This document shows, piece by piece, positions 33,457 to 43,610 of a DNA stretch of 64,000 nucleotides. The position numbers and the translations under genes are program-made. The notes beneath the pieces were generated by a model. It was not told where the DNA came from. It did no database searches and was given only the letters and a program-made list of their open reading frames with translations. Every line of letters begins with the position of its first letter. Within the stretch, counting starts at the first letter, position 1. The stretch comes from Tubulanus polymorphus (taxonomy: Eukaryota > Nemertea > Palaeonemertea > Tubulaniformes > Tubulanidae), in assembly GCF_964204645.1 (NCBI RefSeq), contig NC_134026.1:17256650-17320649 (forward strand). Reading direction: 5' to 3'.

Positions 33457-34654
33457 TTAATTCAATGTTGGTAATTTAAATCTACGATATGTCCCTCTTT
33501 CATCAGGATAGGTTTTTCGAATTATTTTGACCACACACGAAGGAAGAGGAACTCTTTACTTCTTGCCAAGGATTCCATAGCACCATTGTATAAAGCGAGA
33601 TAACCTGTGTATCTGAACTTCCTGTAAATATTTCCAAAAATGGCGAAAATTAATTCATAGTTCCATGTTGTTTAACTAATGAAACTGAACATTTGAGCGA
33701 AAAATTGTTACAAAATATGTGTGATCACATCAATTGAATAATAATATATAAAGCCTATATCTATTAAGACATAATCTATGGCTTTTTACTTACGCTATAT
33801 TTGGCATGTCTGGTTCAATGTAGCCATCTGCCTTTAGGTACTGATACCCCATTTCAAGCGACCAAGGATCCAAGGATACAGAGCGGAACCCAGGATGCGC
33901 AAATATGCATCTTATATCGCTCCCACCCTCTTCTGCGGCAAACTGTTCAATTTTTCCAAGCACTGGGTTTTTTGTTGGCAGCAGTAACTCTCCTCAATCG
34001 TTTCCATAGGAATGTAGTTCTGACACTGACACCTAGAGATAGAGAACTAATACATGTACAGAGCCATTAAATTGCAATTAGGCCTACTTGTAACTGAGAG
34101 CAGAAATTTATCAATCTGATGTAGTCCTTACCAATCAATATTCTCTATCCTCTGAATTTCCTCCACACACTTCATAGCACCAATGTTATCTTCTCTCTGT
34201 TCATTGCGAAGTGGTTCAAGTTTCGAGAATTAGGCTTACTGGCTCATCATCACTCCCTGAATCTCATGATTAAAAATAATTTTAAATAAATAAATCAGAT
34301 ATAGTCATATAGCTCTGTTTCGATTTGAACTACATGATTGCTCATATGTTTGAGTGAGTAAAGTTTGTTTACTTCAGTGGTAGCCTCGAAAGTAAGCAGT
34401 TAAACTGTTCGCTGTATCTACCGTACTGAACCCGGAAGTAAAATCAGCAAGTGAGCTTGCCGACAGAGGGAAGATAAATTAAAATCTCAGCATTATTACG
34501 ACTCTGATTGACTCATGAGCGAGAGGGAACATGCTTCACAATAAAGGATATTAGAATACGTAAAAATACCTGCACCAGATGATGTATCAGCAGCAGAATC
34601 AGACTCTAAATCCGAGTAGTCACTGTCGCTTAACGCATTGCTGGGTACTGCCAT
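33457..34654 (-). pseudogene. Kolobok accessory gene with P2X7 intracellular (ballast) domain, four exons, broken
   Basis: Exon 1 (34,654-34,570) starts with ATG and encodes MAVPSNALSDSDYSDLESDS, an acidic serine-rich N-terminus, ending at a GT donor. Exon 2 (34,256-34,132) encodes LEPLRNEQREDNIGAM and CVEEIQRIENID. Exon 3 (34,032-33,794) joins to give W-CQCQNYIPMETIEESYCC, then IRCIFAHPGFRSVSLDPWS. Exon 4 (33,621-33,457) gives KFRYTGYLALYNGAM and LPSCVVKIIRKTYPDERG before TAA. The CxCxxxxxMxTxxExxCC cluster, the HPGF box and the LPSCVV..IR..YP box are the landmarks of the zinc-binding cytoplasmic domain of P2X7 receptors. No channel part is present. All six intron borders have GT/AG. Three single-base frameshifts (exon 2, an A-run near 33,953, and exon 4) break the frame. 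Function in the element is unknown. Confidence 0.8.
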
Positions 34655-34860
34655 TTTGTTTATATCAACCTATGACCTCATCAGGTCACGTGATCCATTC
34701 GCGCATTTTCAGTACTGTACATTGATTTTAGGCAATTTTATACGCGATAATTATTACTTTATAGATTTTTTTAAATAAAAACACTGACACATTCAACTAC
34801 CAAAATGTATTTATTTTCAATCTCCAAGACCTGTTAACTCAAATTCTAGAACTACTTTAA

Positions 34861-35015
34861 AATGTTATCTCTTATCATGAAACGAATAAGCGTGGAATAC
34901 CTCAAGGGTCCATTTTGGGACCACTGCTTTTTTAATATACGTAAATGATCGCTGTAATTCATCTGAAATTTTGGACTAAAGATTGTTTGCAGATGATACT
35001 AATGTTTTTACCCCT
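34861..35015 (+). pseudogene. Non-LTR reverse transcriptase, right part of the Kolobok-split copy
   Basis: Directly after the right TTAA the frame reads NVISYHETNKRGIPQGSILG, then PLLF, and in neighbouring frames LFADDTNVF (about 34,984-35,012), which is RT motif B and the catalytic ADD box. It continues the frame that stops at 22,988. After 35,015 the coding signal is lost. Confidence 0.82.
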
Positions 35016-36540
35016 AACCCCCTGGACCCTCTTGACCTGCTTGCCCTAGCCCTCTGGACCTTTAAAATGCCGTTATATTGTTTTCTATATTAGCCATGTA
35101 CTGTACCAAAAACTGAGAAATTCTCTTTCAACATGGTACATACGGCTCCACCAATTGCCCTTGAGATCGCGGGTTAGATGGCGCCAACGCACGGAAACAT
35201 TTCAATGAGGTGTTATAAAGTAATTTTGAATTGAATTTGTTAACGTGATGTTATTACGTCAATCGTACATGGAACATTTGGTTCGTTCTATGCATCGGAA
35301 ACTATGATAATTGCAAAATTAAACAACCTCTTCTCAAATTCACTGTCTTTTCACGGATTTTACAAATCTTTGGCAAATTCACAAGTTTTCCACAACCGTT
35401 TGTTTCCTAAATTCACAAGTTTTCCACATTTTCATGGTAGTGTGGGAGCCATGTATAATGCTATATTCATAACATTTCAAAGCGGCGTGCCAGCCCATAG
35501 CAACAGCTGAAAGGTCAGTCACATAAGCCAGCAGCAACACGCATCAGACCCCAGTTTTTGCAGTTAAGAAAGTCTCTTCATATAGATTAGGGACTCCAGC
35601 ATACCATTTGTTGACACGAACCTTTAATTAACTTAATACGGATACAATAAAGATAATTCCAAGACGGGACAATTGACGCGCAGCTTAAACACAGAGTCAT
35701 CATTTAATATTCTATTCATAATGTATTTCAACGCACTTTATCAAAATCACACTGAAGTGTTGACTTGTGAGAAACGATAGAAAAATCTAGCAATTCAATT
35801 AGGGAAATGCATTAGCACTATAGTTGAAAAACCACATCCAACTACCTAATTATACAAAAGCTTTGCACTCATATGGAATTATTTCCACCTTATCACAAGT
35901 GCACTCTGCCGTGGTGATATGCCCAATTAATGATAAAGACTTTCCCACGGTCTTACTATGGACATTTTCTAATAATTCAGGGAAATATTTTTCGAAAGCC
36001 AAATTTCACTCTTTGCATTAATAAGATTGACGTATGTATTTCTAAATGAATTGAATACAGGTTCATTTATATTCTACATAGTAATCAATTGAACATAACT
36101 AACCTTCCTCGGCTCCCCAGAAAACCTTCTGTTATATGTATGTATTCCTTCGATAATCAATCTTCTGCTATCACAGTTGTTTCTTGAGACTTCTTCTGCA
36201 TTGAAATCCATCAATAATAAGGAAACCTGATAAATATAAAACACATATTAGGAGAAACTGAAGATCTCCCTCCCACGTACATGCATCCGGGGCCAGTGGA
36301 AGTTAGACTACATAATGATAATAATACTAATAGAATTTATTCTTATATAGCGCTAAGTATCATAATGACTCGGAGCGCTTTACAGAAAAATGTTCAACAT
36401 TACAAATAATTTCCCTTGAGCTAAAACATTTCAGTTGTAAGTTTCATCAAAAATATGTGTTTTAAGTTGCTTATTGAAGATTTGAATCGACTCACTCTCA
36501 AGAATCAACCCACTCTCATCAATCTCAAGAATGATAAAAA
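35016..36540. other. No gene recognised
   Basis: AT-rich. Contains a TTCACAAGTTTTCCACA word repeated at 35,378 and 35,411. From 36,310 an ATTTATTCTTATATAGCGCT segment resembles the end of a dispersed element but has no second copy here. Confidence 0.45.
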
Positions 36541-37749
36541 TCAGAGCTGCCAACCCCTGAAAATTGTTTTGAGGGACAGAGATCCCATTTTTAAGACAGC
36601 CATCAATTTTCAGGGACATCCAAAAATTTCAGCATCTCAGCTTTCTTACTTAAAATCAAAGACTTATCTTGTGCCCACGTGAGGGGTGCTGCATCATGAA
36701 TGAATGATTCTTAAAATTCACAGACAAAAAATCTAACTCAATGCATGGGAGAGTTAAGCACTGACTGCTAGCTTCAGTGCTCATCTGCCATATCAAATCA
36801 TTCCTGAGTATTGTCTGCTAGCGCCAAAATGTTCATTTGCCATATTCTATCATGCCTAGAGTCAGTGTTTTCAATAAGAGCCGGGTCCCGGGTCCCAGAC
36901 CCGTCTGTCGTTGGTAAAGGATCCGCCTGTTTTTTTTCCCAACCCGCTTTCGTTTTTGGGATCGCGATCGGTTTCTTGCGATAATTAGTACATCCAGTAT
37001 AATGGAATCGGTTCCTGGCGGTTCTTAGTACAATCGGTACTTGAATTTTACAACGGCGTCGCTGATTGGCCAATATCGGCTTTGACATATCATTACAACG
37101 AATCGGCGTCGCTCTTTCTCATGGAAAGAATGCAGAAGTAACCGCTGCTTAGTGATTAACATTATACCCAAACAAACGGCCACGGCAAAACGGGCCTCAC
37201 GAAGAAGCGGAGCAAAGGTCCAGCCACTGGATTATTAAAATATTTCAAACGTACGTACATATAAATGAGTGCTTGTTCACCAGGCGAGGGGTAGTAGAAA
37301 TATTAACTTTGAAAAGTAATGTTGTTGTCAATTCATTTCAGACTTTATAGTTTAGGCCTAAATTTAGTCTACTCTTGTACTAGTAGAGTTTCTGTTTAGT
37401 GTGTATGAGTATAGGCTAGTATTATGCCTTCCACCACACGGCATTGGCGATTTAAAGAGAAATTTATTTAGACTTTTTTCTTAATGTTACTTGCTCAAAC
37501 GAAAGTATTAGGCCTTAGGCTTAGACTTCAAAACTAATAAGGGATATTAATTTTCTTGCAGAACTTTCGTTTTTTTCTTGTGAATGGTAAGATAAGAATT
37601 TAATCTGTCTTGGTCTTTTAATTGTTTTCACTCGACTTGGTCTATCCTGGGATATAGCTTTAAGATATAATACTGTCTGAGGCAGCTACTAACATAAATA
37701 CCACTGCTTTAATCACCCTTATCACCTTACATTATACTACTAAGCACTT
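36541..37749. other. Possible hAT left flank; no gene recognised
   Basis: CAGAGCTGCCAACCCCTGAA at 36,541 resembles the start of some hAT elements, and TGAAAATTG/CAATTTTCA at 36,558 and 36,603 can pair. I cannot find a matching right end, so the boundary is unproven. The rest (GGGTCCCGGGTCCCAGACCC near 36,883; exon-like open text after 37,751) is not assigned. Confidence 0.3.
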
Positions 37750-37799
37750 TTTGGCACAATGGTTCTGGAAGGATGCAAAACTTTTGGTATTGTATGTTT

Positions 37800-39975
37800 C
37801 AGCGTTGGGTGAGACAAATGTTGAATCACAAACAGACGACAATCATGTCAATGAAATCAGAGTAGAATCGGAAGATGAAACCAGGGCGGAAACCGGAGTT
37901 GAACAACAAGTCAGTTTGAAATCTACTGCAGATCCTACACAGTCCACTATTTGTGGTAAGTTTAGGTTGAACAGTATCAATCATTGATCATATGCTAACT
38001 ATGTTTTATCATAAATCAAAATACAAAGTCTATTTCAGACTCGGCAAATGATTGAATAATTACACATCTGATGTGAAAATATGTTCCTGTTGTTCATTTC
38101 AGATTCCGATATTTGTGCGCTATTCTCATGTCAAAATCGGATCCATTCTCATTATTCATGTGTCTGTGGACAATCATGCACGACTTGTTCATCAAGGGAC
38201 AAATTGACCTACAATTACAAAAAGAAAAACAGAATAAAAACATTTGATCATAAGTGGTTTTCTCGTGAAGAAACTTTCGACGTAGACATGACAAATACAT
38301 ATTGGCTTCTGTACGAAGAAAATTCTGGCATGTTCTGTTAGTACTGTAGAAAGCATAATGCTAAAAGCAAATCGAATGGCGACGAGACTTGGGGAAGAAA
38401 ACCTTGTACTAAAATGATTACTGACTCCATTATAGAACATGCTAAGTCAGAGAAGCATAGAGATTCTATTGCAAATGAAATGATGCAGCTTTCATCACTT
38501 TTTCAAAAAAAATTAATGAAAAAAAATAAAAATGAATTTGATGTTCTGAAGATTGTCTTTCAAACATTATACTGGTTAATGAAAGAGGAAGTTGCTATCC
38601 TTAAAACTAAGAGTCTCCTAAGACTTTCGACGGATTCTGGTTTAACATGTATTTCCCTATTTGATCATAGTTCCATAAACACGATTTATGAAATAGCTCA
38701 TTGTATAGGGGATTGTGTCAAGAACAATATCGTAACTAAAATTGTAGGATCCAATCACGTTTATGGTCTATTAGTTGACGAAGTAAGTGATGTAACAGTC
38801 CAAGAGCAACTCATTACCTTTATTCGTTATGTCTCTTATACAACTGGTCAATCATCAACAAAGTTTCTTTCATGTCAGACCTTGCAGGGCTCGGCAAACG
38901 CTGAAAACATTTTCAGTTCATTAGAACGTTTGATTCAGACGAATGGACTTCCCGGTTCCAAAATGACAAGCTTTGTTTCAGATGGCGCTAGCACATTTAC
39001 TGGTAACAGGACCGGAGTAGCTGTTCGTTTAAAGAGATCCTTTAATGAGCTGATGATATCAATCCATTGTATTTGCCATAAATTAGCTCTAACATCAGCT
39101 GATACTGATCATTGCTTAGACCAGATAAATAAGGTTGTTTTGTCAATGAACAATATCTGGAAGTTTTTTTAATACAGCCCACGGCGAAGTTCGTTGCTAG
39201 CGAAAACTCAGTCAGAATTTAAAAGAATGGTTAGAAACTGTTGGCTGTAAAATCTCAAAGGCATGTCGCACACGTTGGTTATCAATAGAACAATCTTTAT
39301 ATACCATATTAGGTAACTACATAGCACTACTTCAAACTTTACGGCTGGAAGAGCAGCAACGTAATGACCCGACAGCTATCGGGTTGCTGAGACAGTTGAA
39401 AAACGTCTACAACCTAGGAACATTATATATTTTAAATGAAGTTGTGCCTATATTGTGCGCTCTTAGCAGGTCATTTCAATCATCGGAACTTAATTTTAGC
39501 ATGTTGATGCCTGCGCTGGATTCAGCCAAAGCAAGAATCACTAGCTTATCTGATCATATAGAGACCCTAATGAAAGACATTGCTGAAGATAGTGTCTTCA
39601 TGTCTTTGGAGATGAATTTAAATGCAACCACTGAGAATAACCTCAGGGGGTTATTTTCAAAGTACAAATCTGCAATTATTGAAAACTTAGATGCTAGATT
39701 TCAATCGAGTCTTGGGATACTTACCAGTTTTGGGATATTTGATTCCATGGTCATACCAGACGTACTCGTTTAATATTTGTAGTATTTTATGTGATGACGT
39801 CATATCATTCACGGTTCCATGTTTCAGATGGTACTGGCATTCAATCACGATTAAATTGGGTCGAAGACGATATTTTGTTAAAAGAAACCACGCAGGGATT
39901 TACGTATTTTTGGACTACATTCATTCAACTTTGAGCAAACATGTCAGAAATGTCGGTCTGGCGGATGATGATAGG
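37800..39975 (+). pseudogene. hAT transposase-like pseudogene (KIAA1586/ZMYM-like group)
   Basis: After an acidic first exon (about 37,800-37,955, ESQTDDNHVNEIRVESEDE), a TTF-type zinc finger is recognisable at 38,240-38,480: TFDHKWF, NTYWLLYEENSGMFC, YCRKHNAKSK, and a distal HAKSEKHRDS. An in-frame TAG at 38,339-38,341 interrupts it. The RNase H-like core follows (38,760-39,100): LLVDEVSDVTVQEQLITFIR, FVSDGASTFTGNRTGVA, IHCICHKLAL. A frameshift at 39,170 leads to SKACRTRWLSIEQSL and KNVYNLGTLYILNEVVPIL. The hATC dimerisation block expected at the end (DxxxWW..) is missing. A polyadenylation-like AATAAA is at 40,026. The combination matches the hAT-derived family that includes human KIAA1586. 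It is inactive. Confidence 0.75.
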
Positions 39976-40129
39976 CCTTAGACAATTTGAAAATTCTTAT
40001 ATTCTGTTATATTTTTTTCTTTACAAATAAAAGTGGTAACACATTCTAAATGTTTTGTCTAAATTTGCCATCTTCCTTTGACAACTAGTCTCCTTGTCCT
40101 TACGAGTAATTGATTAGAGAACGAAGTAA

Positions 40130-41098
40130 GCTGGAACCTATACAATTGCCTGATTGATATTGAATGTTGGCTTAAGGATAATATGTTGAAACAAAATTGT
40201 GACAAAACCGAGTCTTTGTTTTTCTGTTCTCCTCGTTATGTACCACCTACTGATGTACATCTGCATGTTGGTTCTGTTTCTGTAGTACCTGCTCACTTAG
40301 TACAGAATCTAGGTGCTATTTTTGATAGATCCATGTCTATGACGGATCATGTATCATCTGTCATAAAATCCTGTTATTTCGATATGAGAAACATTGGTCG
40401 TATTCGTAAGTATCTAACTAGGGATTCTACCAAGTCAATTATTCATGCTTTGGTTACATCTAAGCTAGACTATTATAATTCTTTGTTATCTAATATCCCG
40501 GCGACACAGATTTACAGATTACAAAAGGTACAAAATGTGGCAGCTAGAATAGTTACCCTCACTAAACTAAGTGAATACATTTCTCCTGTTTTAGCAGACC
40601 TTCATTGGCTGCCAGTCCGCTTTAGAATAGATTTTAAAATCTGTGTTTTGATATTTTCTATCCTTAAAAATGAGGCTCCTCATTATCTCTGTGACATGAT
40701 TAGTTTTTATAGACCATCGCGAAATCTTAGATCTGTTAATTTTAATTCACTTTTTATTCCACGTACATTTAGCCAATTTGGTGACAAGTCTTTTAGAGTC
40801 TATGGCCCAAAAACTTGGAATGCCTTGCCTAGTCATCTTAAATGCAGTAAGTCTATTGAGTGTTTTAAAAAGAATTTAAAAGCACATTATTTTAGAATTG
40901 CCTCCAATTGAAATTGTCTTACTGAATGTTCACTGTTTTTAAATTCAATATTGTAATGTTTTTATCACCATATTTTATTGTACGTCGTATTTCTTTACTT
41001 GTAAGTGCTCTGGAGCAGTTTCATTAATCTGGACAGGGCACTAAAACATGTATAATAATAATAATAATAATAATATTAATAATAATAATAATAATAAT
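40130..41098 (+). pseudogene. 5'-truncated L2/CR1-like LINE: RT C-terminus and (TAA)n tail
   Basis: LIDIECWLKDNMLKQNCDKT (from about 40,150) lies just after the RT catalytic box in this LINE group. A clean 242-codon frame (40,183-40,911) includes NLGAIFDRSMSMTDHV, SKLDYYNSLLSNIP, RLQKVQNVAARIVT, LADLHWLPVRFRIDFKI and YGPKTWNALPSHLK, which are the thumb and C-terminal region, and stops at TGA 40,909. A ~140-bp 3' UTR and a (TAA)n run (about 41,053-41,098) close the element, as usual for CR1/L2. The 5' truncation is typical. The intact frame makes this one of the youngest insertions in the window. Confidence 0.85.
41053..41098. repeat. (TAA)n LINE tail
   Basis: About 15 TAA units with one interruption at the 3' end of the LINE. 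Confidence 0.93.
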
Positions 41099-41600
41099 AC
41101 AATCCTTGAGCCGAAAGGAATCAAATATCTATTTATGATAACGTTAGGAAGAATGGAAATGGCTTTGGTAGAAGAAAAAAGAAACATTAAAACATTTTTA
41201 TGCATTGTGTCAAGTTTTGTGTTAATATCAATGGAATATTTCAGTATGTTGCAACATGAAGTTTTTCAACCAATAATGAAATAACATGCAGCGGCCAGCT
41301 TCGGATAAATTGGCAGTCTCCGAGAAGGACTGTGAGCACATATGAAGTCCCATTGTGACCAATTCAGATTGGGCATTATTTTCAACGTATGTGTTTATTC
41401 CCTCATTTATTACGTAATGAGTACACATTTATTAGCTATAGATTTATAATTGTGTAGCCTAGTTTATTAATGGTGTTTAGTAGTTTAATTTTCTTACATT
41501 TCAGTCAATCTTAATGTAAACAGTTAAGATAAAGAAACGAATTGATGTATATCCTACAAAAAGAATTTTGAATATTTCTTGTGGCAAAGGTTATACTTAT
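41099..41600. other. No gene recognised
   Basis: The ORFs at 41,048-41,284 and 41,228-41,428 (minus) have no motif. Possibly the flank of the BEL/Pao remnant. Confidence 0.4.
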
Positions 41601-41614
41601 AATTGACGTGAAAG

Positions 41615-42960
41615 ATGGAAGACAACAGAGTCAGTAGTGTAAGTAACAGTTCATCTACAGCTATGAAGCAGAAACAGGCAGAGCTGCTGGAAAGAAGGCA
41701 CTCGCTAGCTAGAAGACAACAGTTAGAAATAAAACAGAGAGGGCTAGAGTTGGAGGTGTTAAAGTTGAGGCAGGAACAAGAGGCTCTAGATCTAGAAACT
41801 GAGAATAAAGGATGCCGAGGTGAGAACATTAGCATTCGCCGGTCAAGAAGAGGATGAAGGAATAATGAGCGAAAAACCATTTATCTCTGCATTCGTATCT
41901 AATAGTGTTGGTGATCCGTACGAGTATGTGCCCGATGCCAGTTGTCCAGCGCCTGGCCCAAATGTAAATCATCCTCCGTTCGTTCCTGTGACCGATCATC
42001 TTCAGTCAGCATCAGGTATTGATTGTCCTCCATTCGTTACAAGTACAGGAGTCAAGCCACATAGTGCAGAAGTTCGAGATCCTCCCTGTGTTCCGAAAAA
42101 AATCACTTAGCATCCCTGGTTTGCCCCCCAGACAATACGTATATTCGAGATGCTGGCGCTGCCTTAAGGGATTACGCGCAGTTGCGACAACTGGACACCG
42201 TCATACATAGCATTAAACAACAAGCGCTTAATGTGTCAACACCGCTGGGAGTGTCCAAGCCCGCAGTTAATGAAAGTGTGACTAGTGACTCGATAGTATC
42301 AGTAGTTCGTGGTTTGAAGCGCCCACAGGTTGATATGGCAAGTTTGCTGGTGATCCTTTTGAGTTTAGGCAGTTCATGAGACAGTTAAATGCAAAAGTTT
42401 TGGTTTATATGGATAATCTTGATGAAAAGTTTTGTTTTTTAGAACAGTACGCGGCCGGTGAAGCCCATCGGGTCGTAACTGCATTTAGTTATTTGCATTA
42501 GATCATGCTGACATTCCGTATGATTTGAAGAACCCGTAGTCATGCCGAAAAATGCACAAGTAAGCGACTTAATCATACGTGACGCTCATCGTGTTTTAGC
42601 TCATCACAACTTAAAACCGTTACGTATGTACGTACATCTAAATACTGGATTGTTGGGCTAAGGAGCAAGGTGAAAGCTATGGTAAGAGTGCATAAAATGT
42701 AGAAAGTACTATGGCACGAGATGTTCGCAGAAACTGTCAGTGTTGCCCATTGACCGTCTCATTCCGGAGGGACCAGTGTTTACACGAAGCGGTATGGATT
42801 TCTTTGGTCCCTTAATTGTCAAGAGGGGGCGGAGCGATTTTAAACGATATGGTGTTATCATTACATGTTTCGCTACTAGAGTAGTACATCTAGAAGAAGC
42901 ATGCTCTATGGAAGTCGATTTTTGTATATTAGTATGAAATCGGACAATGGGTTGAATCTC
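41615..42960 (+). pseudogene. BEL/Pao retrotransposon with internal deletion: gag followed directly by integrase
   Basis: The N-terminal coiled coil (41,615-41,830: MEDNRVSSVSNSS, KQAELLERRHSLARRQQLE, LELEVLKLRQEQEALDLE) and, in other frames, DAEVRTLAFAGQ. The gag core is at about 42,345-42,500: FAGDPFEFRQFMRQLNAK, ending in AAGEAHRVVTAF, the invertebrate BEL/Pao gag (DUF1759-like) pattern. At about 42,575 the text changes to integrase: AHRVLAHHNLKPLRMYV, KYWIVGLRSKV, CRKYYGTRCSQKLSVLPIDR, then RSGMDFFGPLIVKRGRSDFK, RYGVIITCFATRVVHLEEA. The protease, RT and RNase H normally between (roughly 3 kb) are absent. Several frameshifts add to this. Inactive. Confidence 0.8.
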
Positions 42961-43461
42961 TTGGGCTGTAAATGAATTAAAGGCGGAGTTGAACTCACTC
43001 AGAGCTCAAATCCAACAGGGAACATCTCGCCCTTAGGAAACAGAGCCCACCCCGAATCGCTCTCGGAAGAGGACGAGGAGCAAGGGGATCAATTGTTGAT
43101 AAGCAACGTCAACAATTTTGAAAACGAGCCCTCTGAGAAAGAAGGGGCTTCTCAGGATCATGCAAATGGGAGCACCGTTGTGTCGGATTCGGCTGCGGTT
43201 TTAGTCCGTAGGCCTAGGAGCTCCTCACCTTCACTATCTGAAGTGAAAGACGAGAGGAATACAGGCGACATGCCTTATGAAGAGCCCATAACTGACGTTC
43301 TTTCGAAATATGGGGGAACAGTCCCAAAGCCTCGGGTCACCCAACATAGGGGCTCATGTGCGACGATCTTTAAAGCCCCAGACGACCTTGAAGCGGTGGT
43401 TCTCGCTCCACATCCCGATTACACTTCAGAATGGAAGGAAGCATTAGACCCGGCTGTGTAG
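42961..43461 (+). pseudogene. DIRS gag, 5' part
   Basis: Begins with a helical ELKAELNSLRAQIQQG segment, then in the main frame ESLSEEDEEQGDQLLISN and the 122-codon ORF with EEPITDVLSKYGGTVPKP and SCATIFKAPDDLEAVVLAPH, ending in TAG at 43,459. Acidic serine-rich text followed by a SKYGGTVP-like block resembles DIRS gag in my judgement, and its position before a DIRS RT supports it. Confidence 0.5.
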
Positions 43462-43610
43462 GGTGAGGCCCGGATTACCGAGGCTTGGACATGGCTGGGC
43501 TTGGACATGGCCGCCCTTGGAATCGGGCATAGAGTAATTTAGATTTTTCACGCCCAAGGATAGGAAATTTCAGGTTTTAGGCCCGTCTATTATAATACCC
43601 CCTTATTTAA

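Larger units (their letters stand above)
22993..34856. mobile_element. Kolobok DNA transposon, 11.86 kb, with TTAA duplication
   Basis: Perfect 18-bp terminal inverted repeats: AGTAGTTCTAGAATTTGA at 22,993-23,010 and its exact complement at 34,839-34,856. Each is flanked outside by TTAA (22,989-22,992 and 34,857-34,860), the target duplication of Kolobok elements. Removing the element and one TTAA puts the flanking LINE RT back in one frame. Contents from left: short unique arm, 145-bp satellite (itself split by an ISL2EU element), THAP-containing Kolobok transposase on the plus strand, and a P2X7-domain gene on the minus strand. The element is old enough to have frameshifts in both genes. 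Confidence 0.88.

Noticed and set aside
34861-41098. The RT piece at 34.9-35.0 kb and the LINE end at 40.1-41.1 kb as one element split again
   Set aside because: Order and strand fit, but RT wording differs: GIPQGSILGPLLF with FADDTNVF in the first and L2/CR1-like LADLHWLPV in the second. They look like different families.
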